Assembly: GCF_007989605.1 (NCBI RefSeq)
Contig: NZ_BJUL01000008.1
Location: 1 to 64,000, forward strand
DNA: 64,000 bases
Source: Vreelandella venusta
GTDB taxonomy: Bacteria > Pseudomonadota > Gammaproteobacteria > Pseudomonadales > Halomonadaceae
Direction of reading: 5' to 3'
The position numbers were made by a program, and so were the translations under genes. A model generated the notes under the pieces. That model was not told the origin of the DNA. It saw only the letters and a list, made by a program, of their open reading frames with translations, and did no database searches. Each line of letters opens with the position of its first letter. The stretch's first letter is position 1. Positions 25,112 through 34,505 of the stretch are shown here, one piece after another.

Positions 25112-26830
25112 ATGACCGTCCAGACCGTGCCCCCCAAGCGCCGCTTTCGCGGCAAGCCCCGCGGCCGTGAACTCGATCCCGTCTGTCTTGAGGGATTGCG
25201 TGACCTGCTGGGCGATGAACGCAACGACGCCGCATTGCGCCGACGCGATTTATTGATCGAACACCTGCATGCTCTTCAGGATACCCGAGGGCATTTACTG
25301 CTGGCAGATCTGCGTGCCCTGGCAACGTATATGAACCTGCCTATGGCAGCGGTCTATGAGACAGCGACCTTTTATGCCCACTTCGATGTTATCCATGATG
25401 ACCAGGAAGTGCCCCCGGCATTGACCATCCGCGTTTGCGACTCTCTGGCTTGCCAGTTAGCTGGCGCTGAGGCGCTTAAAGCGCAGTTGGAGGCAAATGT
25501 CGATATCGAGCAGGTGCGGGTGTTGCGTGCGCCATGCATGGGGCGCTGCGACACTGCGCCCGTTGTGGAGGTCGGCCATCGCCACTTGGGTCGAGCCGAC
25601 GCGGCTCAAGTTCAGGCAGCTATCGATGGCGACGACACTCACCCCGAACCTATCGATTGGCAACGACTTGATAGCTATCGCAGCAAGGGTGGTTTTGCAC
25701 TGCTCCAGGCCTGCCGCAACGGGGAAGTAACGGTCGAAGCACTGATGGAAGCGATGCAGCAGGCCAACCTGCGCGGTTTAGGGGGCGCGGGTTTTCCTAC
25801 TTTTAAGAAATGGCACTTTGTGCGTCAGGAGGTTGGTCCCCGCTACTGTGCCATTAATGCCGACGAGGGCGAACCCGGCACCTTTAAAGATCGTTATTAT
25901 CTGGAGCGTTCGCCGCACCAGTTTCTTGAAGGAGCCTTGGTCAGTGCTTGGGCGGTCGACGCCGAGGCGCTGTATATCTACCTACGTGATGAGTATCCAG
26001 CGTTACATGCCGTGCTGCGCGAGGCGATTGGCGAGCTTGAGGCCGCTGGTCTAGTGACGCCGGGATATATCGTGCTGCGCCGCGGAGCGGGTGCCTACAT
26101 CTGCGGCGAAGAGTCGGCGATGATTGAGTCCCTGGAAGGCAAGCCTGGCAAGCCCCGTCATCGTCCTCCGTTTGTGGCTCAGAAAGGGCTCTTTGACCGC
26201 CCAACGCTGGTCAATAACGTCGAGACCGTCTACTGGATTCCGATGATCTGGCAGCGCGGCGCTGAGTCTTTCTCCAGTCAAGGGCGCCATGGCCGCGTGG
26301 GGCTGCGCAGTTTCTCGGTGTCGGGGCGAGTTAAGCATCCTGGCGTTTATCTGGCGCCTGCTGGCATCACGCTAAGCGAATTAATTGACGAGTACTGTGG
26401 CGGCATGGCGGAAGGTCACCGTTTGGCGGCTTATCTGCCTGGTGGCGCCTCTGGCGGAATTCTGCCCGCCACTAAAGCTAATATTCCTCTCGACTTCGAT
26501 ACCCTCCAGGAGCACGGCTGTTTTATCGGCTCGGCCGCAGTAATCGTGCTTTCTGATCAGGATGATTTACGCCGTGTTGCGACCAACTTGCTGGCTTTTT
26601 TTGCCGATGAGTCCTGTGGCCAATGCACGCCGTGCCGAGTGGGAACAGAGAAAATGCTGACGCTGCTTGAGCGTAACGAATGGGACGCAGGGCTTCTGAC
26701 GCAACTCTCCCAAGTGATGATAGATGCGTCTATTTGCGGGCTTGGCCAAGCGGCACCCAACCCAGTACTGGGGCTGCTCAAAGACTTTCGTAGCGAGCTT
26801 GCTGCCCAGAGCGTCATCATTAAGGGATAA
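25112..26830 (+). CDS. NAD-dependent formate dehydrogenase beta subunit (NuoE-NuoF fusion)
   Basis: 572 residues. Residues about 20-175 are a NuoE-like thioredoxin-fold [2Fe-2S] domain (CDSLACQL and CMGRCDTAP). The remainder is NuoF-like: GLGGAGFPTFKKW and INADEGEPGTFKDR for NAD/FMN binding, YICGEESAMIESLEG, and the [4Fe-4S] motif CGQCTPC starting at Cys502. This subunit passes electrons from the alpha subunit to NAD+. I start at ATG 25112 because the longer frame begins inside the fdhA terminator; the ribosome site is weak. In Cupriavidus-type enzymes the two halves are separate genes (fdsG, fdsB). Confidence 0.9.
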   Translation: MTVQTVPPKRRFRGKPRGRELDPVCLEGLRDLLGDERNDAALRRRDLLIEHLHALQDTRGHLLLADLRALATYMNLPMAAVYETATFYAHFDVIHDDQEVPPALTIRVCDSLACQLAGAEALKAQLEANVDIEQVRVLRAPCMGRCDTAPVVEVGHRHLGRADAAQVQAAIDGDDTHPEPIDWQRLDSYRSKGGFALLQACRNGEVTVEALMEAMQQANLRGLGGAGFPTFKKWHFVRQEVGPRYCAINADEGEPGTFKDRYYLERSPHQFLEGALVSAWAVDAEALYIYLRDEYPALHAVLREAIGELEAAGLVTPGYIVLRRGAGAYICGEESAMIESLEGKPGKPRHRPPFVAQKGLFDRPTLVNNVETVYWIPMIWQRGAESFSSQGRHGRVGLRSFSVSGRVKHPGVYLAPAGITLSELIDEYCGGMAEGHRLAAYLPGGASGGILPATKANIPLDFDTLQEHGCFIGSAAVIVLSDQDDLRRVATNLLAFFADESCGQCTPCRVGTEKMLTLLERNEWDAGLLTQLSQVMIDASICGLGQAAPNPVLGLLKDFRSELAAQSVIIKG

Positions 26831-26841
26831 AGGAGATCAGC

Positions 26842-29691
26842 ATGAGCGAGCAGAGTTCACACAAGCGCTTTACCCTGACCCTGGACGGCGTTGATGTCAG
26901 CGCTTACCCCGGTGAAACCCTCTGGCAAGTCGCCAAGCGTGCAGGCGAGACCATTCCGCATCTGTGTTTCAAGGATGCCAGCGGCTATCGCGCCGACGGC
27001 AACTGCCGTGCTTGTATGGTGGAAATCGAGGGCGAGCGCACCTTGGCCGCAAGCTGTCTGCGCGAAGCGGCGCCCGGCATGGTGGTTAATAGTACCAATT
27101 CCGAACGCGCGCACATGGCCCGCAAGATGGTTATGGAAATGCTGCTGGTCGACCAGCCCGAGCGCGAAGAGAGCCCCGACCGCTCAAGCCATTTCTGGGC
27201 CATGGCTGATCAGCTGGCCATTGATGCCACCGCGGTGCGCCGCAAATTGCCCAAGCGCGAAGAGCGTAAGACGGCTACCGTGCATCATGTGACGCCTAGG
27301 GCAGGTCGCCTGGAGCAAGACAGCAGCCACTCAGCCATGCGCGTTAATCTAGATGCCTGCATTGAGTGCAATCTATGTGTGCGCGCCTGTCGTGAAGTGC
27401 AGGTCAACGATGTTATCGGTCTGGCGCATCGAGGTGCGGCAGCCAAGATCGTATTTGATTTCGACGACCCCATGGGAGACAGCACCTGTGTTGCTTGTGG
27501 CGAGTGTGTTCAAGCCTGCCCCACGGGAGCTTTAATGCCAGCCACCCTGGTGGATGAGCAAGGGCACGGAGACTCTGCTGTGGCTGAGCGTAAGGTTGAC
27601 TCAGTGTGTCCCTACTGCGGCGTTGGCTGTCAGCTGACCTACCATATCAAGGACGATAGGATCCTCTATGTGGAGGGTCGCGACGGTCCTTCAAACGAGA
27701 ACCGACTCTGTGTTAAAGGTCGCTTCGGCTATGACTATCCACGCCATCCATCTCGGCTTGTTACCCCGCTGATTCGTCGCGAGGGTGTCGCAAAGGGAAT
27801 CGATCCAGACTTCGACCCCGCCAAGCCACTAACGCACTTCCGCGAGGCGAGCTGGGACGAAGCCCTTGAGGTGGCTGCCAGCGGGCTTGTGAACCTTAAA
27901 CTGAATCACGGCCCTGATGCCTTGGCGGGGTTTGGCAGTGCCAAGTGCTCCAACGAAGAAGCGTGGCTATTCCAGAAGCTGGTGCGTACCGGCTTTGGCT
28001 CCAACCATGTGGATCACTGTACCCGCTTGTGTCACGCCAGCTCGGTGGCAGCGCTAATGGAGTGTATTGGCTCAGGTTCAGTGACGGCTTCTTTTATGCA
28101 GGCCAGTCAAGCCGATGTAGTAATTCTTACCGGCTGTAATCCCGCGGTAAATCACCCGGTGGCGGCCACCTTCTTTAAACAGGCTGCCAAGCGCGGTACC
28201 AAAATAGTGATACTCGACCCCCGTGGTCAGGCGTTGGATGCCTACGCTTATCTCAGCGTTCGCTTTTCATTGGGTGCTGATGTGGCGCTGTTTAACGCCA
28301 TGCTCAATGTGATTATCAGCGAAGAACTTTATGACACGGCCTATATCGCCGAGCATACCGAAGGCTTTGAAGCACTGAAAACGCATACAGTGGATATGAC
28401 CCCCGAAGCGATGAGCGGCCTGTGCGGTGTTGAACCAGAGACCATTCGCGAAGTGGCCAGGCTGTATGCGAATGCCGAGCGGGCAATGATTTTCTGGGGT
28501 ATGGGTATTTCCCAGCATACTCATGGGACCGACAACGCCCGCTGTTTGATCTCGCTGGCGCTGGCTTGCGGCCAGACCGGTCGCCCTGGAACTGGTCTGC
28601 ATCCCCTGCGTGGACAAAACAACGTTCAAGGGGCATCTGATGCTGGCCTGATTCCCATGGTAATGCCGGACTACCAGCCGGTCAGCGATACCCAGGTACG
28701 CAGTGCTTTCGAAGAGCTGTGGAATACCAAGCTGGATCCCGCGCCGGGGCTCACCGTGGTGGAAATTATGGACGCTATCGCTGCGGGCATCATTCGCGGT
28801 ATGTATATTCTGGGGGAAAACCCGGCGATGTCCGACCCGGATCTGGCCCATGCACGGGCGGCGTTGGCCAAGCTGGAACACCTAGTGGTACAGGATCTTT
28901 TTGTCACTGAGACCGCCCAGTTCGCCGATGTTATCTTGCCGGCCTCTGCCTGGCCTGAGAAAGATGGCACCGTCACCAACACCAATCGACAAGTACAGAT
29001 GGGGCGTGCGGCCTTGCCGCTGCCGGGCCAGACCAAGCCGGACTGGTGGATTATCCAGGAGATGGCCAAGCGCTTCGGCTTGAACTGGAACTATCAGCAT
29101 CCGCAGGATGTTTTCGCCGAGATGAAACAAGGTATGGCCTCTCTCGACCACATTTCCTGGGAGCGTTTGGAGCGCGAGCAGTCGGTAACCTACCCTTGTC
29201 CAGCGGAGGATGTACCGGGACAAGACGTAGTCTTCAGCGAGGCCTTCCCAACCGTCAGTGGTCGGGCGAAGTTTGCGCCTACGCGCCCGCTGCCACCGGA
29301 TGAGCCAGTCGATAACGACTATCCGACGGTGCTGACCACTGGCCGCCAGTTAGAACACTGGCATACCGGATCAATGACCCGCCGTGCCAAAGTGCTCGAT
29401 GACCTGGAGCCGGAAGCCGTGGCGAGCTTGGCGCCCGCTGAGCTTATCCGGCTGGGATTGACGCCAGGCGATGACCTTACGATCACCACCCGGCGAGGGG
29501 CCATCACCCTCAAGGTCAGGACGGATCCGGGCATGCCTGAGGGGATGGTTTTCGTGCCTTTCTGCTACGAGGAAGCGGCGGCGAATCTACTTACCAATCC
29601 GGCGCTGGATCCGTATGGAAAGATTCCAGAGTTCAAGTACGCTGCTTGCCGGTTGAGCCGCCCGGAAACCCATATAAAGCGAGTTAGCTAG
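26842..29691 (+). CDS. NAD-dependent formate dehydrogenase alpha (Mo) subunit
   Basis: 949 residues. N-terminal NuoG-like part: [2Fe-2S] Cys group (CFKDASGYRADGNCRAC), then ferredoxin clusters CIECNLCVRAC and CVACGECVQACP. The catalytic part begins with CPYCGVGC for another [4Fe-4S] cluster; the Mo ligand region is CTRLCHASSV, with Cys397 followed by His398, so this is a Cys and not a selenocysteine enzyme. It ends with a molybdopterin-dinucleotide-binding domain (TGRQLEHWHTGSMTRR). It converts formate to CO2. AAGGAG precedes the ATG; 11 bp separate it from the beta gene. No fdhD or fdsD gene is adjacent. Confidence 0.93.
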   Translation: MSEQSSHKRFTLTLDGVDVSAYPGETLWQVAKRAGETIPHLCFKDASGYRADGNCRACMVEIEGERTLAASCLREAAPGMVVNSTNSERAHMARKMVMEMLLVDQPEREESPDRSSHFWAMADQLAIDATAVRRKLPKREERKTATVHHVTPRAGRLEQDSSHSAMRVNLDACIECNLCVRACREVQVNDVIGLAHRGAAAKIVFDFDDPMGDSTCVACGECVQACPTGALMPATLVDEQGHGDSAVAERKVDSVCPYCGVGCQLTYHIKDDRILYVEGRDGPSNENRLCVKGRFGYDYPRHPSRLVTPLIRREGVAKGIDPDFDPAKPLTHFREASWDEALEVAASGLVNLKLNHGPDALAGFGSAKCSNEEAWLFQKLVRTGFGSNHVDHCTRLCHASSVAALMECIGSGSVTASFMQASQADVVILTGCNPAVNHPVAATFFKQAAKRGTKIVILDPRGQALDAYAYLSVRFSLGADVALFNAMLNVIISEELYDTAYIAEHTEGFEALKTHTVDMTPEAMSGLCGVEPETIREVARLYANAERAMIFWGMGISQHTHGTDNARCLISLALACGQTGRPGTGLHPLRGQNNVQGASDAGLIPMVMPDYQPVSDTQVRSAFEELWNTKLDPAPGLTVVEIMDAIAAGIIRGMYILGENPAMSDPDLAHARAALAKLEHLVVQDLFVTETAQFADVILPASAWPEKDGTVTNTNRQVQMGRAALPLPGQTKPDWWIIQEMAKRFGLNWNYQHPQDVFAEMKQGMASLDHISWERLEREQSVTYPCPAEDVPGQDVVFSEAFPTVSGRAKFAPTRPLPPDEPVDNDYPTVLTTGRQLEHWHTGSMTRRAKVLDDLEPEAVASLAPAELIRLGLTPGDDLTITTRRGAITLKVRTDPGMPEGMVFVPFCYEEAAANLLTNPALDPYGKIPEFKYAACRLSRPETHIKRVS

Positions 29692-29895
29692 TCAGCTTTT
29701 ACTGAAGGCAGTAGCGATTGATCAGACGCTCAATAAAGGGCGTCTATCAACCAGCGACTCGAAATGATCGGTTGGGCCAGGTTGTAGCGTTGTTTGCCTC
29801 GAAATTTTAGAGCCAGTAAAGGTCTACGAGCGCTTAAATATGGTGTGAAAAGCCATTGTTATGACGGTTAGATCAGCTTCAATAGTGGAAAGGGA

Positions 29896-29925
29896 TGCCG
29901 TCTTAGTTGACGGTCTCTTTTTATA
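29896..29925 (+). terminator. Possible terminator after the formate dehydrogenase operon
   Basis: CCGTC and GACGG pair across a short loop followed by TCTCTTTTTATAAT. The stem is only 5-6 bp, so this is weak, but the T-rich tail and position (after the + strand operon and beyond the end of the convergent mocA-like gene) fit. Confidence 0.4.
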
Positions 29926-29945
29926 ATATCGTCATAGTTAGTATG

Positions 29946-30539
29946 TCAGAAGGGTGGAGATAAACTGTCTGGAGTATCAATGTCATAGCATACGCCAGGA
30001 TCATTGAGTGAGATTTTTACAATATGATCACTATACCGCTGGAGAATAGCGGATGCGCCGCTGGGATGACGTAAATCAGCGATATGTTTCCAAAATTGTC
30101 TACCAAAAATAACCGGGTGGCCAGGAACCTGTAGGTGTGTTGGTTGAACGATATTTTCTGCGCTAGACATGTCTGCTAATAACTTACACGTTTTTTGAGT
30201 CACCCAAGGGAGATCGGCAAGCCAAACCGCCGCGGATCGGTAATGATTAAATTTTTCGTCTGAACATAGATATTTGAAAGCATCGCTAATGCTGTATCCA
30301 AGCCCTAAATGACTGCGCTGGCTAACCAACGTTGGGGTGATTGGAGAAAGATCGAGTGATTGAGCCTTATCACCTTCTTTAAGCACAACGGTAATGTTTG
30401 GAAAGTGTTGCTGAATGGTTAACAACGTGGAGGTCAGTAGTGTCTTTCCATTGCTTAATTGAGCAATTCTTTTATCGCTACCAAAACGACGAGACTGGCC
30501 GGCTGCCATGACAATCACGATGATATCACTACAGCTCAT
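29946..30539 (-). CDS. Molybdenum cofactor nucleotidyltransferase (MocA/MobA-like)
   Basis: 197 residues with the nucleotidyltransferase signature VIVMAAGQSRRFGSDKR near the N-terminus and a WLADLPWVTQ segment where MocA-type proteins bind metal. MocA adds CMP to molybdopterin, giving the cytosine dinucleotide cofactor used by hydroxylases of the xanthine dehydrogenase family. It follows xdhC-like and a Mo-hydroxylase gene on the same strand and overlaps xdhC by 11 bases if ATG 30539 is the start. The gene looks AT-richer than its neighbours. It probably equips the nicotinate hydroxylase with cofactor. Confidence 0.82.
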   Translation of the reverse strand: MSCSDIIVIVMAAGQSRRFGSDKRIAQLSNGKTLLTSTLLTIQQHFPNITVVLKEGDKAQSLDLSPITPTLVSQRSHLGLGYSISDAFKYLCSDEKFNHYRSAAVWLADLPWVTQKTCKLLADMSSAENIVQPTHLQVPGHPVIFGRQFWKHIADLRHPSGASAILQRYSDHIVKISLNDPGVCYDIDTPDSLSPPF

Positions 30540-31503
30540 GACGTGTTTTTCCACGATAAATACGATGAATATCGGCCATGACGGCTAACGCAATTTCAGC
30601 CGGTGTTTTGCTGCCTAAATTAAGCCCAATGGGCATGTTAATGCGTGCTACTTGGGCACTTGTTAAGCCGCCAGAACGCAGCAGTCGCGCTGCGCGCTGC
30701 TGTGAGGTCTGATGAGAGCCCATGACCCCAATGTAAAATGCATTCGTACGGACGGCTTCGATCATGGCCAAATCATCAATACGTGGGTCATGGGTCAAGG
30801 CAACAATGGCGGTATTGGCATGGCAGCCACCTGATGAAATAAACACCGAAGGTAGAACTGCCTGTACTTCCACTCCCGCGACCGCAAAATTTCGCCTAGC
30901 CTCGTCTCTGGGGTCACAGACAATCACCTCAAACCCCAGCGTTTGGGCAAACAGCGCGCAGGGCGCAGAGACGGAGGAGATCCCCGCGATAATCAGCCGT
31001 AGCGCAGGGCCTATACGAATATTGACGCTAGTGGTATCAACAATAACGGTGGGCTCGGTGTTTTTCGAGGGGTTAAAGCGTTTGCCGCTGCCATCCAGTT
31101 TGATACAGCGGGTTAGCGGTTGGCGACCCAGTAGCGTGGCATGCACCACTTCTAAGTGAGTGAGGTTTGCGGTGTTGGGCGCTAGCCGTTCAACCAGCAC
31201 TTCAAGGCTACCACCGCAGGGTAAACGAATATTCGCTGAACCAGCGTCACCGCCACCGCCATAACGAACCCGTTGAACCGGCTCGTTAAACTCTCCCTTT
31301 TGAAGCCTTGCGATAAACTCATCTTCGACACAGCCACCCGACAGTGAGCCCAGATAGTCGCCTGTCGAACATGCTACTAGCATGGCACCTGGCTCTCGGG
31401 GGGCCGAGCCAAAGGTTTTTAGCACCGTACACAACCAAATAGTTCGCCCCTGGTTGGCCCATTTCAGCGCGCGTTCGATAACCTGTAGATCAAGGTGTTG
31501 CAT
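30529..31503 (-). CDS. XdhC-family Mo-hydroxylase maturation factor
   Basis: 324 residues with the XdhC/CoxI N-terminal domain (TVLKTFGSAPREPGAMLV, LSGGCVEDEFI) and a C-terminal Rossmann domain (VALTHDPRIDDLAM, YIGVMGSHQTSQQRAARL). XdhC proteins bind the Mo cofactor, assist its sulfuration and insert it into xanthine dehydrogenase-type enzymes. The start codon overlaps the stop of the upstream Mo-subunit gene by one base, so they are co-translated. Target: the nicotinate hydroxylase, by context. Confidence 0.88.
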   Translation of the reverse strand: MQHLDLQVIERALKWANQGRTIWLCTVLKTFGSAPREPGAMLVACSTGDYLGSLSGGCVEDEFIARLQKGEFNEPVQRVRYGGGGDAGSANIRLPCGGSLEVLVERLAPNTANLTHLEVVHATLLGRQPLTRCIKLDGSGKRFNPSKNTEPTVIVDTTSVNIRIGPALRLIIAGISSVSAPCALFAQTLGFEVIVCDPRDEARRNFAVAGVEVQAVLPSVFISSGGCHANTAIVALTHDPRIDDLAMIEAVRTNAFYIGVMGSHQTSQQRAARLLRSGGLTSAQVARINMPIGLNLGSKTPAEIALAVMADIHRIYRGKTRHEL

Positions 31504-33773
31504 TAACTAGCCGCCTCCATGGGGAGTCGATGGGTGGCCTTCAGTGAGTCGCGAATGGTGTCAGGGGTAAAAGGGGGATGGGTAAAGCGTACCCCCGTGG
31601 CATCAAAAAGCGCATTGGCAATCGCAGGAGCGCCGGGTAGTGAGGCAGACTCTCCAACGCCGAGTGGGGGCAGTTCAGGGCGATCAAGCAGCATGACGTT
31701 GATGGGAGGAAGCTCCGAGAAACGCAGAATAGGGTAGCCGCCCCACTCTTTGCTGGTTGGTAAACCATCCTCAAAGGTCACCCGCTCCTTTAACGTGCGG
31801 CTGAGCATCTGGATCACATTGCCATGCACCTGATGGCGAACGCCAGCGGGGTTGACCATTAAGCCCGCATCCTGACCTACATATAAATTCTCGACGACAA
31901 TCCGTCCACTCTTCACATTGACTTTAAGCTCAATTACCCAGGCGGCGAGCGCGGCGCCAAAGCCGGGAAATTTGCTATGCACGTACTGGGCGTAAGCGAA
32001 GCCTCGGCCGTAGCGCCACTCACCCTCGCTTTTTGGGTTGGTGTTAGCGACGCAGGGCTTCCAGTTCGTACGTTCGGCTAACGCTTCGACAAGTTCGCAA
32101 GCGCGATTATCGGCTAAATAGCGCAGCCGGTAGGTGATCGGATCTTCATTTGCCAAATAGGCAAGCTCATCAATATAGCTTTCATGGGCAAAGGTGCTGG
32201 GCAATGCTGAGACACCACGTAGCCAGGAGGCGCGAACCAGAGTCGGCACGTCGTCGCAGACTATTTGGCGATGAGGGTAGCGGTAGGGCGGCACCGACGT
32301 TCGATCTCCCATCTCAAAGGGGATATCAATTGGTGAGGCAGCACCGGTTAGCAGTAGTGCCAGGGTAGGCGCACTGTTAGAGGGGTAGCGCGTATTAAAG
32401 CGATAGCCTGCCGGGCTGCCATCTGCATTTAAGCCGCCCTGGATCGCCATATACTGAGCAGCCCCTTTGGGCTCCCAGGTGTGCTCCTGCTCGCGGGTGA
32501 GTTGCACACGGACGGGGCGGCCAACCGCCTGAGAGAGTAGTACGGCATCCGCGCCAACGTCGTCGGCGCAATTGCGACCATAGCAACCCGAGGTTTCCAT
32601 GCGGGTAATGGTGATTACGCCTTCATCCAAACCGGTAAGGCGGGCGAGATCGGCGCGCAGGCTATGTGGATTTTGGGTGCCCGACCATACGTGAAGACCA
32701 CTTTCATTGGCATCGGCAACGGAGCACGAAGGGCCAATGGAGCCGTGTAGCTGGAAAGGCCACACATAGTGACGATTGAGCGGATATTGCGCGGCGGCCA
32801 GCGCATTGTCGAGGTCGCCTTCATCGAGGAGTATGCGCTGCTTGCTGGGTAGGTCGAGCAGTGCTTGCTCTATGTTGTCCAACTGAGGCAAGTCTTCGAT
32901 GGGTCGCCACTGGACCTTTAGCTGTCTGGCTGCGGCAGCAGCCTGCTCTTCACGCTCGGCCACCACACCAACAAAGTCACCGACCACCACGACGCTTACC
33001 ACGCCCGGCAAATGTGCCACAGAGCTTTCATCAACCGCGATTAAACTGTTACCAATAAAGTCGCCGTTATCATGGCCTACATAAGGCGGGCGAATCACTC
33101 GCCCATGCAGCATATCGGGCAGGCGTAGGTCGTGGATAAAGGTCAATTGCCCGGTGGCCTTGGCGGGTATATCCACGCGAGAGGTCGATTGGCCGACCAG
33201 GGTATAGTGGCTGACCGGCTTAAGCGGTACCTCATCGGCAAGCTTTAATGCATGACGGGTGCCCCGCAGCAACGCTCCAAAGCTCACGGATGAGTGGTTA
33301 TCATCACTGGGCGTAATAGCGCCGTTTTGGCAGCTAAGTAGTGAGCGCTCAGTGTCAAAGTGCTTTGCTGCCAGTGCTAATAGATACTCCCGCGCTTGAG
33401 CCGCCGCACGGCGTAGAGGTTCGGCAGTGATTTGAATCGACGCACTGGCAATGGTGGGGCCTTGGTTGGGAGCTTCAACAGAGTTGCCCAGTACCATGGT
33501 AACGCTGTCGAACGCGACGCAAAGCTCTTCCGCAACAATTTGAGCGAGCGCCGTGCGTATCCCTGTGCCCAAGTCTACGTGGCCGTTGAAAGCCACGATG
33601 CGGCTATCGCTCAGCACGGCAATGAATATCTCAGGCTCATGGGGAGTGAAGTTTGAGTGTGTACCTGGCTGTCCGGGCGCGGGCTTAGGGGGTGTAACTG
33701 GGTCGCGATAGATCACCAGAACATCAGACCCATACAGCAGTGACTCTCTTGTATAGTCTGATTTATCGGCCAT
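31503..33773 (-). CDS. Molybdopterin-binding hydroxylase subunit, cytochrome-less (catalytic NicB part)
   Basis: 756 residues of the xanthine dehydrogenase/IorB-type Mo subunit family. N-terminal GHVDLGTGIRTALAQIVAEE at 64-83, QGPTIASASIQ, MLHGRVIRPPY at 221-231, GCYGRNCADDVGADA, and near the C-terminus GVGE at 705-708, which carries the catalytic Glu of this family. It has no heme motif, whereas Pseudomonas NicB joins this module to a C-terminal tri-heme part in one long protein. The most likely job is the 6-hydroxylation of nicotinate together with NicA and the cytochrome protein at 38956. It leads an operon with xdhC and mocA and is divergent from nicR, with a nic-type operator between. 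A different N-heteroaromatic substrate cannot be excluded. Confidence 0.8.
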   Translation of the reverse strand: MADKSDYTRESLLYGSDVLVIYRDPVTPPKPAPGQPGTHSNFTPHEPEIFIAVLSDSRIVAFNGHVDLGTGIRTALAQIVAEELCVAFDSVTMVLGNSVEAPNQGPTIASASIQITAEPLRRAAAQAREYLLALAAKHFDTERSLLSCQNGAITPSDDNHSSVSFGALLRGTRHALKLADEVPLKPVSHYTLVGQSTSRVDIPAKATGQLTFIHDLRLPDMLHGRVIRPPYVGHDNGDFIGNSLIAVDESSVAHLPGVVSVVVVGDFVGVVAEREEQAAAAARQLKVQWRPIEDLPQLDNIEQALLDLPSKQRILLDEGDLDNALAAAQYPLNRHYVWPFQLHGSIGPSCSVADANESGLHVWSGTQNPHSLRADLARLTGLDEGVITITRMETSGCYGRNCADDVGADAVLLSQAVGRPVRVQLTREQEHTWEPKGAAQYMAIQGGLNADGSPAGYRFNTRYPSNSAPTLALLLTGAASPIDIPFEMGDRTSVPPYRYPHRQIVCDDVPTLVRASWLRGVSALPSTFAHESYIDELAYLANEDPITYRLRYLADNRACELVEALAERTNWKPCVANTNPKSEGEWRYGRGFAYAQYVHSKFPGFGAALAAWVIELKVNVKSGRIVVENLYVGQDAGLMVNPAGVRHQVHGNVIQMLSRTLKERVTFEDGLPTSKEWGGYPILRFSELPPINVMLLDRPELPPLGVGESASLPGAPAIANALFDATGVRFTHPPFTPDTIRDSLKATHRLPMEAAS

Positions 33774-33859
33774 GCTTGCCTCCCACGCTAGCGTTTTAAG
33801 TAATCAATGCAGATGAATTTGAGGTGATCAACGAGCAATAATTAAGGTAAAATTATAGC

Positions 33860-33869
33860 GTGTACGCCA
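33860..33869 (+). promoter_or_regulatory. Candidate NicR operator 1 (nicR / Mo-subunit divergent promoter)
   Basis: GTGTACGCCA inside the imperfect palindrome AGCGTGTACGCCAT, in the 208-bp region between nicR and the Mo-subunit gene. It fits GYRYACRCCA, found also at 38084, 38263 and 43721. Identification as the NicR site is inference. Confidence 0.5.
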
Positions 33870-33981
33870 TAAAAGCATGGTGAATTGATCCAGCGCAAGC
33901 AGTATTTAATACGTTGATGCATCATTTTGTTAACCAGTGGCATACTCGATACACGTCGTCGCTAATGATTAAGGAGATGGA

Positions 33982-34464
33982 ATGACAACGGATAGTGCGC
34001 TCAAACACTCGTCTTCCGGCGAGCACCCCACGCCTTCAGAGCAGGGGTATGATTTTTCTGAGCAAGTAGGCCATCTACTGCGTAAAGCCTACCAGCGGCA
34101 CACGGCTATTTTTCAGCGTTACAGCAGCGATAAACAGCTTACGGCCATTCAGTTTGTCACGCTGTGCACGGTGATGGAGCGAGGTCCCAGTTCGTTAACT
34201 GATATCGTTAACGTCACGGCGATTGATCCAGCCACCATCCGTGGTGTTATTAAACGCCTTAAAGCACGTGAGTGGATCTCGCTTACCACCGATCCTAATG
34301 ATCAGCGTAAAGTTATGGTGGTGATCACTGAGTCTGGTGCGGCATTGGTTGAGGGCATGGTGCCCAGTGCCAAGCAGATCAGTGATCAGACCATGAAAAA
34401 TCTCAACCCGGCAGAGCGGATCGCTTTGATGCATCTGCTGAAAAAAATGAACGCGGACGAATGA
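33982..34464 (+). CDS. nicR: MarR-family repressor NicR
   Basis: 160 residues with a winged helix-turn-helix of MarR type: LTAIQFVTLCTVMERGPSSLTDI then DPATIRGVIKRLKAREWI and the wing TDPNDQRKVMVVIT. In P. putida NicR represses nicC and nicX operons and is relieved by 6-hydroxynicotinate. Here it is divergent from the Mo-hydroxylase operon and convergent with nicF. AAGGAGATGG precedes the ATG. No separate nicS (the TetR-type regulator of nicAB in P. putida) is found near nicAB, so NicR may control the whole island. Confidence 0.85.
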   Translation: MTTDSALKHSSSGEHPTPSEQGYDFSEQVGHLLRKAYQRHTAIFQRYSSDKQLTAIQFVTLCTVMERGPSSLTDIVNVTAIDPATIRGVIKRLKAREWISLTTDPNDQRKVMVVITESGAALVEGMVPSAKQISDQTMKNLNPAERIALMHLLKKMNADE

Positions 34465-34505
34465 CACACCAGCGGTGCCCATTTCAGCTGCGTTTTTGGG
34501 CACTC

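Noticed and set aside
27985..28060. Selenocysteine in the formate dehydrogenase
   Set aside because: The codon at the active site is TGT (Cys397) and no in-frame TGA is present.
34465..34505. Possible hairpin between nicR and nicF (GTGCCC / GGGCAC)
   Set aside because: The stem is only 6 bp with a 17-base loop; too weak to call a terminator.
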